A stretch of 64,000 nucleotides of DNA from Promethearchaeota archaeon (GTDB lineage: Archaea > Asgardarchaeota > Lokiarchaeia > Sigyniarchaeales > SOKP01), in the NCBI GenBank assembly GCA_019058295.1, contig JAHPZI010000028.1:1-64000 (forward strand), read 5' to 3'. The notes below the pieces were generated by a model. That model saw nothing but the letters and a program-made list of their open reading frames with translations, had not been told where the DNA came from and made no database searches. The translations under genes and the position numbers were made by a program. Shown piece by piece: positions 1 through 9,058 of this stretch (positions are counted from its first letter, which is position 1; every line of letters starts with the position of its first letter).

Positions 1-92
1 GTTGGGTAAAATTTTAACACTTGCTTTATGGAAAAATGAATGAGAGGAAAAAAATCTTTATCTCCAATTGTTATGAAATTTATTTCTCTCAT
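1..92 (-). CDS. Glycosyltransferase paralogue, 5' end only (cut by window edge)
   Basis: Reading leftward from an ATG at 92-90, about 30 codons are visible. They are almost identical to the first 30 residues of the glycosyltransferase at 162-1205: both start MREINFITIGDK, then diverge by a few substitutions, and both contain FSIKQVLKFYP. The similarity continues into the upstream non-coding DNA. The gene runs off the left edge, so its integrity is unknown. I infer a second copy of a GT-A-like sugar transferase arranged in tandem in the same direction as its neighbour. Confidence 0.75.
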   Translation of the reverse strand, partial: MREINFITIGDKDFFPLIHFSIKQVLKFYP

Positions 93-150
93 TTAAGAAA
101 ATTTAAGGAATTATATTTTTAAAATTTGTTTTTGCAATATTTTTAAACAT
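1..150. repeat. Direct repeat, left copy (glycosyltransferase 5' end plus upstream region)
   Basis: This stretch is repeated at about 1113-1262 with only scattered substitutions and small indels. It covers the first 30 codons of the glycosyltransferase and about 55 bases upstream of the start codon. Because the non-coding upstream part is as well conserved as the coding part, the duplication looks recent. Confidence 0.85.
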
Positions 151-161
151 AATTAATTCTC

Positions 162-1205
162 TTACAAAATCTGTTTTTTCATTTTTTTTCTAATATTTAA
201 AATAACAGATAAAAGAAAATATGCGAATATAGTAAAATTAAGAGGTCTTACAAATAATTTAAATAAAAAAAAATTGTTAAAGATCTCTCTAATATTTTTT
301 TTAATTTTTGATGATAGAATTGGTGAAACTAATTTTAAAATGTGATAAAAAACATAACGTATTTTCATTTCTCGAATATAATCTCTAATTATGAGAGAGT
401 TCCTTAGATTTTCTGGATAATGATGTTTCATTGAGATAAGATGCAAAAATTTAACTTTTTTATCATTATACCTATTACCAGCACACCCAAAATTGTATAT
501 ACTGGTAGGATAAATCTTAATCCTATATTCTAAATTTGCTAATTTTATTATTCCAATATTATACTCCTTATATAATATTTCTATATTTCTATTTCTTATC
601 AAATTAAATAAAGAGGTCTGCCCTCTGAATGATTTACCTTTGCCTTTTCCAATTCCATTTATCCATTCTTGAATAAATATTTGCATTGGTTTTGAATTTA
701 ATTTAAAAAAAATAATCCCTGAATTAACTCCCCTCATCCGAACAAACCTCCCTTTCGGAAGATATTTATTCAGAATTAAAAATTTTACATTAACAGTTAA
801 ACCTATGTCGTAATTATCTTCAAATATTTCATCAATAGGATTTATTAATATAGCATCTCCATCAAAAAAAATTAAATTTTCCTTAACTCTTTTCGCACAA
901 TCCAACATACAGAAAGGTTTTTGATTAAGAAAATCAAATCTCTTTTTCAGATGCTTTAGGCGGTTTTTCATATGGCGTGTAATTCTTATAGATTTATACC
1001 CATTTTCTCTATCTAGTTTGTCAGTCCAGTCAATTAAGATCGTATTTGGATAGGTGTTAATTTTTTTTTTTTGATAGGGTGTAAAGCCCCAATCATAGAT
1101 AAATAATTTTGAGGTTGGATAAAATTTTAACACTTGCTTTATGGAAAAATAAATGAGAGGAAAATAATTTTTATCTCCAATTGTTATGAAATTAATTTCT
1201 CTCAT
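162..1205 (-). CDS. GT-A-like glycosyltransferase
   Basis: A 347-residue protein with the look of a nucleotide-sugar transferase. The N-terminus (INFITIGDKNYFPLI) resembles the first Rossmann strand of GT-A enzymes. A hydrophobic strand ending in FFDGDAI, with DGD at residues 115-117, fits the metal- and nucleotide-binding DxD motif. The segment RGVNSGIIFFK near 160 resembles the acceptor-side strand seen in GT8-like and related families. The C-terminal 30 residues are hydrophobic and basic, which suggests membrane association. It lies beside a sulfotransferase and a methyltransferase, so I infer a role in modified surface glycans. Donor and acceptor cannot be read from the sequence. Confidence 0.65.
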   Translation of the reverse strand: MREINFITIGDKNYFPLIYFSIKQVLKFYPTSKLFIYDWGFTPYQKKKINTYPNTILIDWTDKLDRENGYKSIRITRHMKNRLKHLKKRFDFLNQKPFCMLDCAKRVKENLIFFDGDAILINPIDEIFEDNYDIGLTVNVKFLILNKYLPKGRFVRMRGVNSGIIFFKLNSKPMQIFIQEWINGIGKGKGKSFRGQTSLFNLIRNRNIEILYKEYNIGIIKLANLEYRIKIYPTSIYNFGCAGNRYNDKKVKFLHLISMKHHYPENLRNSLIIRDYIREMKIRYVFYHILKLVSPILSSKIKKNIREIFNNFFLFKLFVRPLNFTIFAYFLLSVILNIRKKMKKQIL

Positions 1206-1262
1206 TTAAGAAAAATTAAGGAATTATATTTTTAAAATTTGTTTTTAGAATATTAATCATGA
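1113..1262. repeat. Direct repeat, right copy
   Basis: Second copy of the repeat at 1-150. It covers the start of the complete glycosyltransferase gene and its upstream region. Homology fades after about 1262, where a run of A and T begins. Confidence 0.85.
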
Positions 1263-1420
1263 AGAAAAAATTTTTTTTTTTATCCGTTTAGGTACGAATA
1301 ATGAAAAATAGATATTATATTCAGTTTATTAAATTTATAAACATACTAAATAATTTACATAAATCTATTATAATCAAAATCCGATGATTTTTTTTAAAAA
1401 AAATTAAAATAAAATCCCAA

Positions 1421-2359
1421 GTGCGATTTATGAAAATGGATTATGATGAGGCTATAAAAAAGGAAGCAGCCTATTTTAATAAACTATTTGTTAAAAATTA
1501 TGAAGTAATGGATCTTCACTTATCAAAAAGAAGTAAAGATCCATTTTTTTATTGGGAAGATCCAAAATTGGAAAAAATTTTCGTGGGTAAATATCTAAAT
1601 CGTATTATTTATCCTTTTTCAAAAAAATCTTTGAAGATTTTGGAATGCGGTTGTGGATTAGGAAAAATATCCTTAGAATTATGTAGACAAAATCATATTA
1701 TCGATGCATATGATATTAGTGATAATGCTATTAAGTATGCTAACGAATATTATCAATCTTTAAAAAAAAAATCTCATAATTTTGGTACAATAAATTATGA
1801 AGTTAGAGATTTAAATAAAATAATTCTTCCAGAAGAAATTTATGATTTAATTGTATGTCACGGTTCAATGCATCATATCTTAAAATCAAAAAGGTTAATT
1901 AAAGAGGCTCATAAATCATTAAAAAGAGGCGCAAAATTTCTTCTTCTTGAAAATGTTGATCAAAAATCAAGGTTAGTCAAGATATTTAACGCAGGAATTG
2001 GTATACTGCTTAGTTTTTTAAAACCACTTAAATTTTATTATAAACTGTTAGAAAAAATAAAGTTGATTAAATCAAATAAGCTTGTTAAAAAATCTTATAT
2101 AAAATCCTTTCCTTTATCCCCTTTTGAAGGGGTTACAGGGAGAGAGATGTGTACCTATTTTATAGAAATCTTTGGAAAAGAAAACGTAAAGATTGAAACA
2201 GCAAATGCTTTTGCTAGAAATTGGGTTGTTAAAATTCCTGGACCAAATTTTATTAGATATCCTATAGCTCGTTTAATCAAACGGATTGATGATATTTTAA
2301 TAAAGATTGGATTTGTAGAAGGATCCAGTATTTTTATTGAAGCAAATAAAAGGAATTAG
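1421..2359 (+). CDS. Class I SAM-dependent methyltransferase
   Basis: A 312-residue protein with a Rossmann-type methyltransferase core. Motif I is ILECGCGLGKI at about residues 73-83. The acidic residue after strand 2 is in DAYDIS, and motif IV is LIVCHGSMHHI near 145, followed by the usual LKRGAKFLLLE strand. The GTG at 1421 is the longest start, but ATG at 1430 or 1436 is equally possible and no Shine-Dalgarno sequence decides it. The C-terminal 100 residues are lysine-rich and do not match a family I recognise. Its position between a glycosyltransferase and a sulfotransferase suggests methylation of a glycan or lipid-linked intermediate, which is inference. Confidence 0.75.
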   Translation: MRFMKMDYDEAIKKEAAYFNKLFVKNYEVMDLHLSKRSKDPFFYWEDPKLEKIFVGKYLNRIIYPFSKKSLKILECGCGLGKISLELCRQNHIIDAYDISDNAIKYANEYYQSLKKKSHNFGTINYEVRDLNKIILPEEIYDLIVCHGSMHHILKSKRLIKEAHKSLKRGAKFLLLENVDQKSRLVKIFNAGIGILLSFLKPLKFYYKLLEKIKLIKSNKLVKKSYIKSFPLSPFEGVTGREMCTYFIEIFGKENVKIETANAFARNWVVKIPGPNFIRYPIARLIKRIDDILIKIGFVEGSSIFIEANKRN

Positions 2360-2517
2360 AATTTCTGTTTTTCTTTTGATATCATCTATTTAATTACCAC
2401 ATCCTTTTATAAAACTGAAAAATATCTTTTTTATATTTCATATAATTAATTATTATTGAGAATTTTTGATTAATTAAAATAGATTTACTTAAATATTAAA
2501 ATATAAGGTGGAAGAAC

Positions 2518-3441
2518 ATTTCATTTTTTATGTTAATTCACAAGCTTACAACATATCATGGAAAACCACAGAAATACTTATATTTTCTCTTAACTATACC
2601 AAGAATTAAAAAAATGATTAGATTAATTATTTTAAACTTTAGATACTTGACAAATTGGATAAGAATTTATCCTGATTTTATCATCATAGGAGCTGCGAAA
2701 TGTGGGACCACTTCTCTCTTTTATTATTTAAAACAGCATCCAGATATAAAAACTTCATATGTTAAAGAGGTTAAATTTTTCAATAAAAACAACTATTATT
2801 TAGGTTTTAAGCGGTATAGATCTTTCTTTCCAAGTTTGTTTTTTAAATATTTTTACAAATATATCTTAAAAAGAAAATTTATTACTGGTGAGGGATCATC
2901 CGATTATCTACGTCATCCAATCGTAGCTAAAAGAATTTATTCATTACTTCCTAAAGTAAAATTAATCATATTATTAAGAAATCCTGTGGATAGAGCATAT
3001 TCACATTATAATATGAATGTTAGATTTAATCTTGATAAATTATCTTTTGAAGAGGCTATAGAAAAAGAGCATGAACTATTGAAAGGTGGGATCGATAGAA
3101 TCCTTATAGATAAGCACTATAAAAAATTTAAATTCAACCGGTTTTTCTATTTATTAAGGGGTATTTATTTAAATCAAATAAAATTCTGGTTTCGGTATTT
3201 TCCAAAAGAGCAAATTTTAATATTAAAAAGCGAGGATTTCTTTGATCATCCTCCCGATATTCTAAAAAAAATTTTTAAATTTTTAGAAATACCAAACTGG
3301 AGGCTTTTTAAATATAATAAATGGAAAAAAGCTAATTATCAAAAGATGGATGATAAGACTAGAAATTGGTTGATTAATTATTATAAACCGTATAATAAAC
3401 GGTTATATGAATTTTTAGGTATAAATTTTAATTGGGATTAA
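2518..3441 (+). CDS. PAPS-dependent sulfotransferase
   Basis: The protein carries both cofactor motifs of the sulfotransferase family. Counting from ATG 2530, the 5'-phosphosulfate loop is GAAKCGTTS at residues 54-62, and the 3'-phosphate motif is RNPVDRAYSHY at 150-160. The order and spacing resemble the heparan-sulfate/NodH-type branch. The N-terminus is basic and hydrophobic, so a membrane anchor is possible. The first ATG is at 2530, but an AAGGTGG at 2505-2511 lies 18 bases before it and only 7 bases before an in-frame ATT at 2518. I therefore place the start at ATT 2518, with 2530 as the conservative alternative. The likely role is sulfation of surface glycans. Confidence 0.8.
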   Translation: MSFFMLIHKLTTYHGKPQKYLYFLLTIPRIKKMIRLIILNFRYLTNWIRIYPDFIIIGAAKCGTTSLFYYLKQHPDIKTSYVKEVKFFNKNNYYLGFKRYRSFFPSLFFKYFYKYILKRKFITGEGSSDYLRHPIVAKRIYSLLPKVKLIILLRNPVDRAYSHYNMNVRFNLDKLSFEEAIEKEHELLKGGIDRILIDKHYKKFKFNRFFYLLRGIYLNQIKFWFRYFPKEQILILKSEDFFDHPPDILKKIFKFLEIPNWRLFKYNKWKKANYQKMDDKTRNWLINYYKPYNKRLYEFLGINFNWD

Positions 3442-3524
3442 TTTCAAAAGTTATAAAATTTCTAGACCGCGGATATTTTTGATATTCACTTTTAAATTTT
3501 ATTTAAATTAGCTCCTTCTTTTAA

Positions 3525-4241
3525 TTATAGACCTAAGCATTTAATCAATTTATCAATATTTTGTCCAGTCTTAGCACTTGTTGTTAGAATAGTAATATTC
3601 GGATTAATTTTTTTCGCATCTTTTATCATTTTTTCAACATTGGTACCTAATCGTTCACGAAGGTCAATTTTATTTATGACTGCGATATCAGACATTTTAA
3701 ATAACATAGGATGTTTTTCAACAACCCATTCGCCTTCTGTTGTCGACACTATTACAACTCTATTGTCTGTTCCCAAGGAGAAATCCGAAGGGCATATTAA
3801 ATTTCCTACATTTTCAATGAAAATAACATCATAGTTTGTTAAATCTTTATTATTAATTATCTGATATATATGATACGCATTTAATGCACATTCACGTCCA
3901 GTATTAATTTGTATTGTTTCAGCGTTATGTCTCTCTATTCGGTCGGCATCAACTCTAGTTGTAATATCTCCACATATTACTAATACTCTATATTTTGATG
4001 AGATCGATTCGCTAATCTTTTCTAAAAGTGCGGTCTTGCCGGCTCCAATCGCTCCTACGATGTCATAAGATAATATGTTATGTTGTTTAAATATAATATT
4101 AATCTGCTCAGCTAAAGCATCGTTTTCTTGCCCAACTTCTTTTTTTGTCTCGATAACTAAATCCCTTATTTCATCTCTAGCTAAGTTAGTACTCTCGATT
4201 TCTCTAATCCTATGAATCTCCTTCTCTTCTTTATCTGACAT
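3525..4241 (-). CDS. hypB: HypB, nickel-incorporation GTPase of hydrogenase maturation
   Basis: A 238-residue SIMIBI-class GTPase. The P-loop GAIGAGKT is at residues 63-70, the Walker B-like segment is FIENVGNLICP near 142-151, and the base-specificity motif NKID is close to 190. HypB delivers nickel to NiFe-hydrogenase precursors together with HypA. The usual Cys-His pair of the G-domain metal site is here Cys118-Ala119, with His only at 124. The second cysteine (150) is retained. The N-terminus is acidic and lacks a His-rich stretch. No hydrogenase or other hyp gene is in the window. The gene is convergent with the sulfotransferase. Confidence 0.9.
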   Translation of the reverse strand: MSDKEEKEIHRIREIESTNLARDEIRDLVIETKKEVGQENDALAEQINIIFKQHNILSYDIVGAIGAGKTALLEKISESISSKYRVLVICGDITTRVDADRIERHNAETIQINTGRECALNAYHIYQIINNKDLTNYDVIFIENVGNLICPSDFSLGTDNRVVIVSTTEGEWVVEKHPMLFKMSDIAVINKIDLRERLGTNVEKMIKDAKKINPNITILTTSAKTGQNIDKLIKCLGL

Positions 4242-4460
4242 TTTAAAACACTAATCCAAAATTATTATATAAGTAAATTGCAATTACAAAAAAAAGATAT
4301 TTAAAATGAAGGTTCTGTTAATTTTTTTCTTTATTCATGTAATCAAAAACATTTTAAAGTTAAATAAATCAAATGGTTTTGTATTCTCCTTAATCTTTTA
4401 AAGCAATAGATTTTTTCTATTAATTATAAAAATCGATGTTTTTAAAGGTAATTATGAGAA

Positions 4461-5960
4461 ATGCTGAATAATCTTCATAATTTGGGCTCTCCTTTAGAAT
4501 TCTGGGAATATTTTGAAAATATTTCTAAAATTCCGCATTGCTCTGGTGATGAGGGTAAGATTAGAGAATATATAAAAGACGAGGCAGAAAAATTCAATTA
4601 TGAAACAAAAATTGATAAAGCCGGGAATATCTTAGTAATAATACCACCGAAAAAAGAAATAAGATCTATTATAACTATCCAAAGCCATATGGATATGGTC
4701 TGCGAGAAGAATAAAGATGTTGAACACGACTTCTCTAAAGATCCTCTAAAACTAAAAATTATTACTTCCGATGGTAAAAAATGGCTTACTGCTGAAGGTA
4801 CTACTTTAGGTGCTGACAATGCGACTGGTATGGCTTATTCTTTAGCGATAATGAAAAAAATTCACAAGGGTGAATTAATTTTCGAAGATTTAGAAATAGA
4901 CTTATTATTTACGGTAAGTGAAGAATCTGGTATGTTTGGGGCAATGCAAATTGAAAAAGATCTTTTAAGAAGTAAGTCTTTAATAAATCTAGATTCGGGA
5001 GGAGAAAACGTAATTACGATAGGATGTGTCGGAGCTTTAATTACATATGTAGAAATTAGATCAGATTTAATAGATGTCAATCAAATAGAAGATAAATTAA
5101 AGCCTTTAGAAATAAAAATAACTGGATTGCTTGGGGGGCATTCTGGGGATGATATAGATAAAGGTCGTGCAAATTCTATAAAATTAATTACTAAAGTATT
5201 ATGGAAACTTAATCAAAACTTTTCAATTTTTATTAAATCAATAGACGGTGGTGGCGAACATCTAAATGCCCTGCCAAGAGAGGCCAAGTCAATTTTTTAT
5301 GCTAAAAACGAAGATTTACAGCAAGTTCAAGAATTATTTAAAATTATAATCTCAGAAATAAAGAAAGAGTATTCAAAAATCGAGAGGCATATTGAGATCT
5401 CCCTCTCGAAAATGGAGAATTATCCAAAAGAAACTGTTTTTTCTAAAGAGTTCCAAGATAAATTTTTAGATCTCTTAATTTCATTCCCGCATGGTCCTAT
5501 TTCAATGCATCCACAATTTGAAAATTTAGTACATACATCAACTAATTTAGCTTTCATTATTACGAAAAGGAACCGTATTAAAATCGAGTCAATGCAAAGA
5601 AGTTTTGAGAACACATCTTATAAAGAAATATCAGATAAGATAATTAAATTATTCAAAGATGCTGGCTTAAAAATTAAATTCAAGCAATTGGGGGGCTTTG
5701 GTGAATGGAATCCGAATTTTGATTCACCATTACTAAAACTTACTAAGGAAACATACGAAAACTCATCTGTTGAAAATATAATCATAACAGCACTTCACGT
5801 CGGCTTAGAACCAGGAGTTTTCCTAATGAACTACCCAGATCTTGATATGGTAGCAATAGGTCCTACTATGTATGCTCCACATTCTCCCGATGAGAGGTTA
5901 TCTATTCAGAGCGTTGAGAATTTTTGGAAAATTTTAGTCCGTTTACTAAAGAACATTTAG
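4461..5960 (+). CDS. pepD: PepD-type dipeptidase (aminoacyl-histidine dipeptidase, M20C)
   Basis: A 499-residue zinc metallopeptidase of the M20C family, close to the usual PepD length. Metal-site motifs are SHMDMV (His76, Asp78), GADNATG with the bridging Asp119, the catalytic SEESGMFG with Glu154/155, a DSGGE near 178, and a C-terminal PHSPDE near 475. The family hydrolyses Xaa-His and other dipeptides in the cytoplasm, and no signal peptide is visible. The next gene begins right after its stop codon, so the two are probably co-transcribed. Confidence 0.85.
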   Translation: MLNNLHNLGSPLEFWEYFENISKIPHCSGDEGKIREYIKDEAEKFNYETKIDKAGNILVIIPPKKEIRSIITIQSHMDMVCEKNKDVEHDFSKDPLKLKIITSDGKKWLTAEGTTLGADNATGMAYSLAIMKKIHKGELIFEDLEIDLLFTVSEESGMFGAMQIEKDLLRSKSLINLDSGGENVITIGCVGALITYVEIRSDLIDVNQIEDKLKPLEIKITGLLGGHSGDDIDKGRANSIKLITKVLWKLNQNFSIFIKSIDGGGEHLNALPREAKSIFYAKNEDLQQVQELFKIIISEIKKEYSKIERHIEISLSKMENYPKETVFSKEFQDKFLDLLISFPHGPISMHPQFENLVHTSTNLAFIITKRNRIKIESMQRSFENTSYKEISDKIIKLFKDAGLKIKFKQLGGFGEWNPNFDSPLLKLTKETYENSSVENIIITALHVGLEPGVFLMNYPDLDMVAIGPTMYAPHSPDERLSIQSVENFWKILVRLLKNI

Positions 5961-5975
5961 AAAGGATTTTCAAGA

Positions 5976-6746
5976 ATAGAAACAATAACTTTTATTGAAA
6001 TAGACCAATTATTAAAAGATCAAAAATTACTACTTAATGTGTCGTTTATAAAACCAGCAGAAATCTACATATATCTCTCTGAAAAATATAGAGGTTGGAG
6101 CGGGATAGGAGATTATATGGTTCCAATATTCGGAGACATATATTTTGGGCGAATTAAAAGTATTATAAAAAAAATCTATCAAATTAATAAAAGAAAATTA
6201 TATTCACCTGTTCTTGATGTAGGTGGAGGATTTGGGTTATTTTGTGCAAATATTAAACGTAATTTTCCAGAAAGTGATGTTTATTTATCAGAGATTTTAT
6301 CTAATGAAATTATGGCAATTATAAAAAATATAATGAAAAATAAATTACATATTGATTTAAATTATAAATTTAAATGTGATATTCAAAAAAAGACATCATT
6401 TGAAAGCAATAAGTTTGAAATGATTTTCATTCTTGATGTTTTTGAGCATCTTGAATACCCTAATCTAGCATTAGATGAAATAATTCGTATTTTGAAAAAA
6501 AAGGGGATTTTAATTATCTCCGTTCCTACAGAAAGTAAATTGATAAAATTATTTAGATCCATTTATTCTAATTTTGGAATAGTTGATCTTAATCCACATT
6601 GGAATGGTCCAATAAAATCCGAGAAAGATTTTTTCAAGTTTTTAAAAAAGAAAGAAATAACTATTATAATGAAAAAAAAATACCCATTTAACTTCCTTCC
6701 TAAATTTTTTTCTTATGATATGTTTTATTTTGTTCAGAAGATTTAA
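5976..6746 (+). CDS. Class I SAM-dependent methyltransferase
   Basis: The core methyltransferase motifs are clear. Motif I LDVGGGFGLF lies about 60 residues after the GTG at 6039. It is followed by FILDVFEHLEYP and the motif LKKKGILIISVP. The GTG at 6039 has no Shine-Dalgarno sequence. The frame stays open upstream to the pepD stop codon, and an AAAGGA at 5961-5966 sits 9 bases before an in-frame ATA at 5976. The added residues (IETITFIEIDQLLKDQKLLL) read like protein, so ATA 5976 is my preferred start. The substrate is unknown. The gene is convergent with the prenyl synthase and overlaps its stop by 4 bases. Confidence 0.7.
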   Translation: METITFIEIDQLLKDQKLLLNVSFIKPAEIYIYLSEKYRGWSGIGDYMVPIFGDIYFGRIKSIIKKIYQINKRKLYSPVLDVGGGFGLFCANIKRNFPESDVYLSEILSNEIMAIIKNIMKNKLHIDLNYKFKCDIQKKTSFESNKFEMIFILDVFEHLEYPNLALDEIIRILKKKGILIISVPTESKLIKLFRSIYSNFGIVDLNPHWNGPIKSEKDFFKFLKKKEITIIMKKKYPFNFLPKFFSYDMFYFVQKI

Positions 6747-7810
6747 AATTTTCTTTCAGCAACAAAATTTAATAAACTTTCGAAAAAATCTAATTCAGAT
6801 TGATTAATTAAGGGTTTTAATTTATCCAAGGATGCCTTAGCACCTTGCAAAAAAGAATTTGCCAAAGTCTTACATGAATTTTCTACATCTGCTTCAACGA
6901 ATAAATCTTTAACTTCTTGAACATTATTATTCGTCATGTCTTGTTTTCCAATTAATTCGTTGAGTCGATTTCTTTTCTTGTTTTCCAATTTATTATATGC
7001 CTCTATTAATAGGCAAGTTTTTTTCCCTTCTCTTATATCTCCATCAGTAGGTTTACCAGTTATCTTTTCATCTCCAAAGGTTCCTAAGATGTCGTCAATT
7101 ATTTGAAATATTATTCCAAGATTAGTACCATAAGTAGATAAATACTTCTTATATTTTTTATCCACTAGCGCGTAGTTAGCTCCAATTAGAATAGATTTTT
7201 CTATTAAAGCACCAGTTTTAAGAGAAATCATTTCTATATAATCTTGAATTTTCAATTCCTTTTTATTGACCATATCTATTTCGATAAGAACACCATCGCT
7301 AATTTCTTTAAAAACTTGTTGATAATATTCAATAGCTTTCAGATTCAACTCTGTTTCAAATTCATTAAATAAATAAGCTTCTAATCCCATAAAGAAAGCT
7401 GTATCTCCCCCAATAATTCCAATGTTAGTACCAAAATCCTGAGCAACCATCTTTTTCAAATCATATTGCTCATGATATTGACGAAATCGATAATGAAATG
7501 ATGGTTTTCCTCGCCTAAACTCATCTTTATCAATTATATCATCGTGAATTAAACTTGCGTTATGCAAGAATTCAGTTCCAACACTTGGTATTATAATTCT
7601 ATTATCAGGTTTATCTTTAAATGCATTACAGGTGGCAATACAAAGCAATGGGCGGATTCTTTTACCCCCCGAAAGAAAGTAATTTCTAAGTATTGAATAG
7701 TAATCTTTTAAAAAAGGATTCTTAACAATCTTTAGTTTTCTATCGTAAATTAGTTTTATGGCATCGTTTATTTTTGGTTTGTAAAGACTTATATATTCGG
7801 TGAATTTCAT
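6743..7810 (-). CDS. Trans-polyprenyl diphosphate synthase (GGPP/FPP type)
   Basis: A 355-residue isoprenyl diphosphate synthase that makes the C15-C25 chains used for archaeal ether lipids. GGKRIRPLL at 48-56 binds pyrophosphate. The first aspartate-rich motif is DDIID at 90-94, and the second is within IIDDILGTFGD near 237, followed by KPTDGDIREGKKT. The last residue of the second DDxxD motif is Gly, which I recall as common in archaeal members. Chain length cannot be set from the motif alone. It follows the geranylgeranyl reductase by 10 bases on the same strand, forming a two-gene lipid operon. Confidence 0.88.
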   Translation of the reverse strand: MKFTEYISLYKPKINDAIKLIYDRKLKIVKNPFLKDYYSILRNYFLSGGKRIRPLLCIATCNAFKDKPDNRIIIPSVGTEFLHNASLIHDDIIDKDEFRRGKPSFHYRFRQYHEQYDLKKMVAQDFGTNIGIIGGDTAFFMGLEAYLFNEFETELNLKAIEYYQQVFKEISDGVLIEIDMVNKKELKIQDYIEMISLKTGALIEKSILIGANYALVDKKYKKYLSTYGTNLGIIFQIIDDILGTFGDEKITGKPTDGDIREGKKTCLLIEAYNKLENKKRNRLNELIGKQDMTNNNVQEVKDLFVEADVENSCKTLANSFLQGAKASLDKLKPLINQSELDFFESLLNFVAERKF

Positions 7811-7820
7811 ATATTAACAC

Positions 7821-8942
7821 TTAATCCATTAATTTTCTCATTATGATTTCAGAACTTCGATATTTCTCCCATAATCCTAAGAATTTTTTTAAGTTTTCAT
7901 CATTTTGAAATATTTTATCTCGGGCTGTCCTTTTAGCTTTCAATATTCTAAGAAACTTTCTATCCAATAATTTTTCGTATTGAATTCCTAATTTATCCAA
8001 TTTATCTTTCTTTTCGCAAAATTTAATTGCTTCAACCGCAAACATTCCAGACATCATGGCATAAGGGATACCTTTGCCCGAAATGGGATCAACAATACCA
8101 CCAGCATCGCCAACAGCAAATACATTATCATCGTAGAGTTTTGGTCTCAAACCGACGGGAATTAAATGAGGCTTGAAAATTTCCATTTTTGAATCTGCTA
8201 ATGCTTCCTTTACAAATGGGAGCGAAGTAAATTTTTTAAATTCTTCTCTGGAATTTTTAATTAAATTGATTTGATTGCCCCAGCCTACTGTAATAGTTTC
8301 TGCTTTTGGAAACAACCAAGCATATCCTACAGAAATTAGATTTTTAATGCCAAAAAATAAATGAACCGTATCAGGCCCTAAGATCTTGTCAATAAATGAT
8401 TTTTGAGTTTTCATTTCTTTAGTAATTGTTAGAATTAGATTTTCCTTTTCAAAATAAGGCCAATTTAGCATTTTTAAAGTAGGAGATGTAACCCCATCCG
8501 CCGCAATGACATAATTCGCTAAATATACATCATTCTTACTTGTAATTTGATAAGAGTCAGCAAGTTTTTCTATCCTAATTATCCCTTCTCTTTCTTTTAA
8601 TATAGCTCCACTATTAACAGCCTTATCTGTTAAAAATTTATCAAAAGTACTTCGCCAAATAACAGCGCCCTTACCCTTCTTAGAAAAATGATCTCCATCA
8701 ACATGATGCAGTTCCAAAGATTCTATTACTCTAGATATTTTATCTTCAGGATAATCAATCTCTTCTACTAACTCCCAGGCCGTTGCCCCACCACAAGCTT
8801 TATATCTACCATTTTCTCCTATCTGTTCTTTTTCAAGTAGTAAAGTTTTATAGCCATTTTCAGCAGCAACATTTGCGGCTATAGAACCACCGGGACCAGC
8901 ACCTATAACAATTATATCAAATATATTATTAGACTTTTCCAA
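7821..8942 (-). CDS. Geranylgeranyl reductase family (digeranylgeranylglycerophospholipid reductase)
   Basis: A 373-residue FAD-dependent reductase that saturates the isoprenoid chains of archaeal membrane lipids. The N-terminal dinucleotide fold IIVIGAGPGGSIAA is at about residues 10-23, followed by LLLEKE. The family signature CGGATAWEL is near 50. The second FAD motif is VFAVGDAGGIVDPISGKGI near 275. The start is a TTG. The polyprenyl synthase gene lies 10 bases downstream, so reduction and synthesis of the chain are probably co-expressed. Similar oxidoreductases can act on other prenyl groups, but the lipid role is favoured by the neighbour. Confidence 0.85.
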   Translation of the reverse strand: MEKSNNIFDIIVIGAGPGGSIAANVAAENGYKTLLLEKEQIGENGRYKACGGATAWELVEEIDYPEDKISRVIESLELHHVDGDHFSKKGKGAVIWRSTFDKFLTDKAVNSGAILKEREGIIRIEKLADSYQITSKNDVYLANYVIAADGVTSPTLKMLNWPYFEKENLILTITKEMKTQKSFIDKILGPDTVHLFFGIKNLISVGYAWLFPKAETITVGWGNQINLIKNSREEFKKFTSLPFVKEALADSKMEIFKPHLIPVGLRPKLYDDNVFAVGDAGGIVDPISGKGIPYAMMSGMFAVEAIKFCEKKDKLDKLGIQYEKLLDRKFLRILKAKRTARDKIFQNDENLKKFLGLWEKYRSSEIIMRKLMD

Positions 8943-9058
8943 AAATAATCAACTTTAGAAATCTTATGCTGTAAAAACCATTATATAATTTAAGCTATTT
9001 CAAATTTTCAAAATGCTTATTGATTGAAAAAAAGCTATAAATAGAAATAAAAAAAAAT

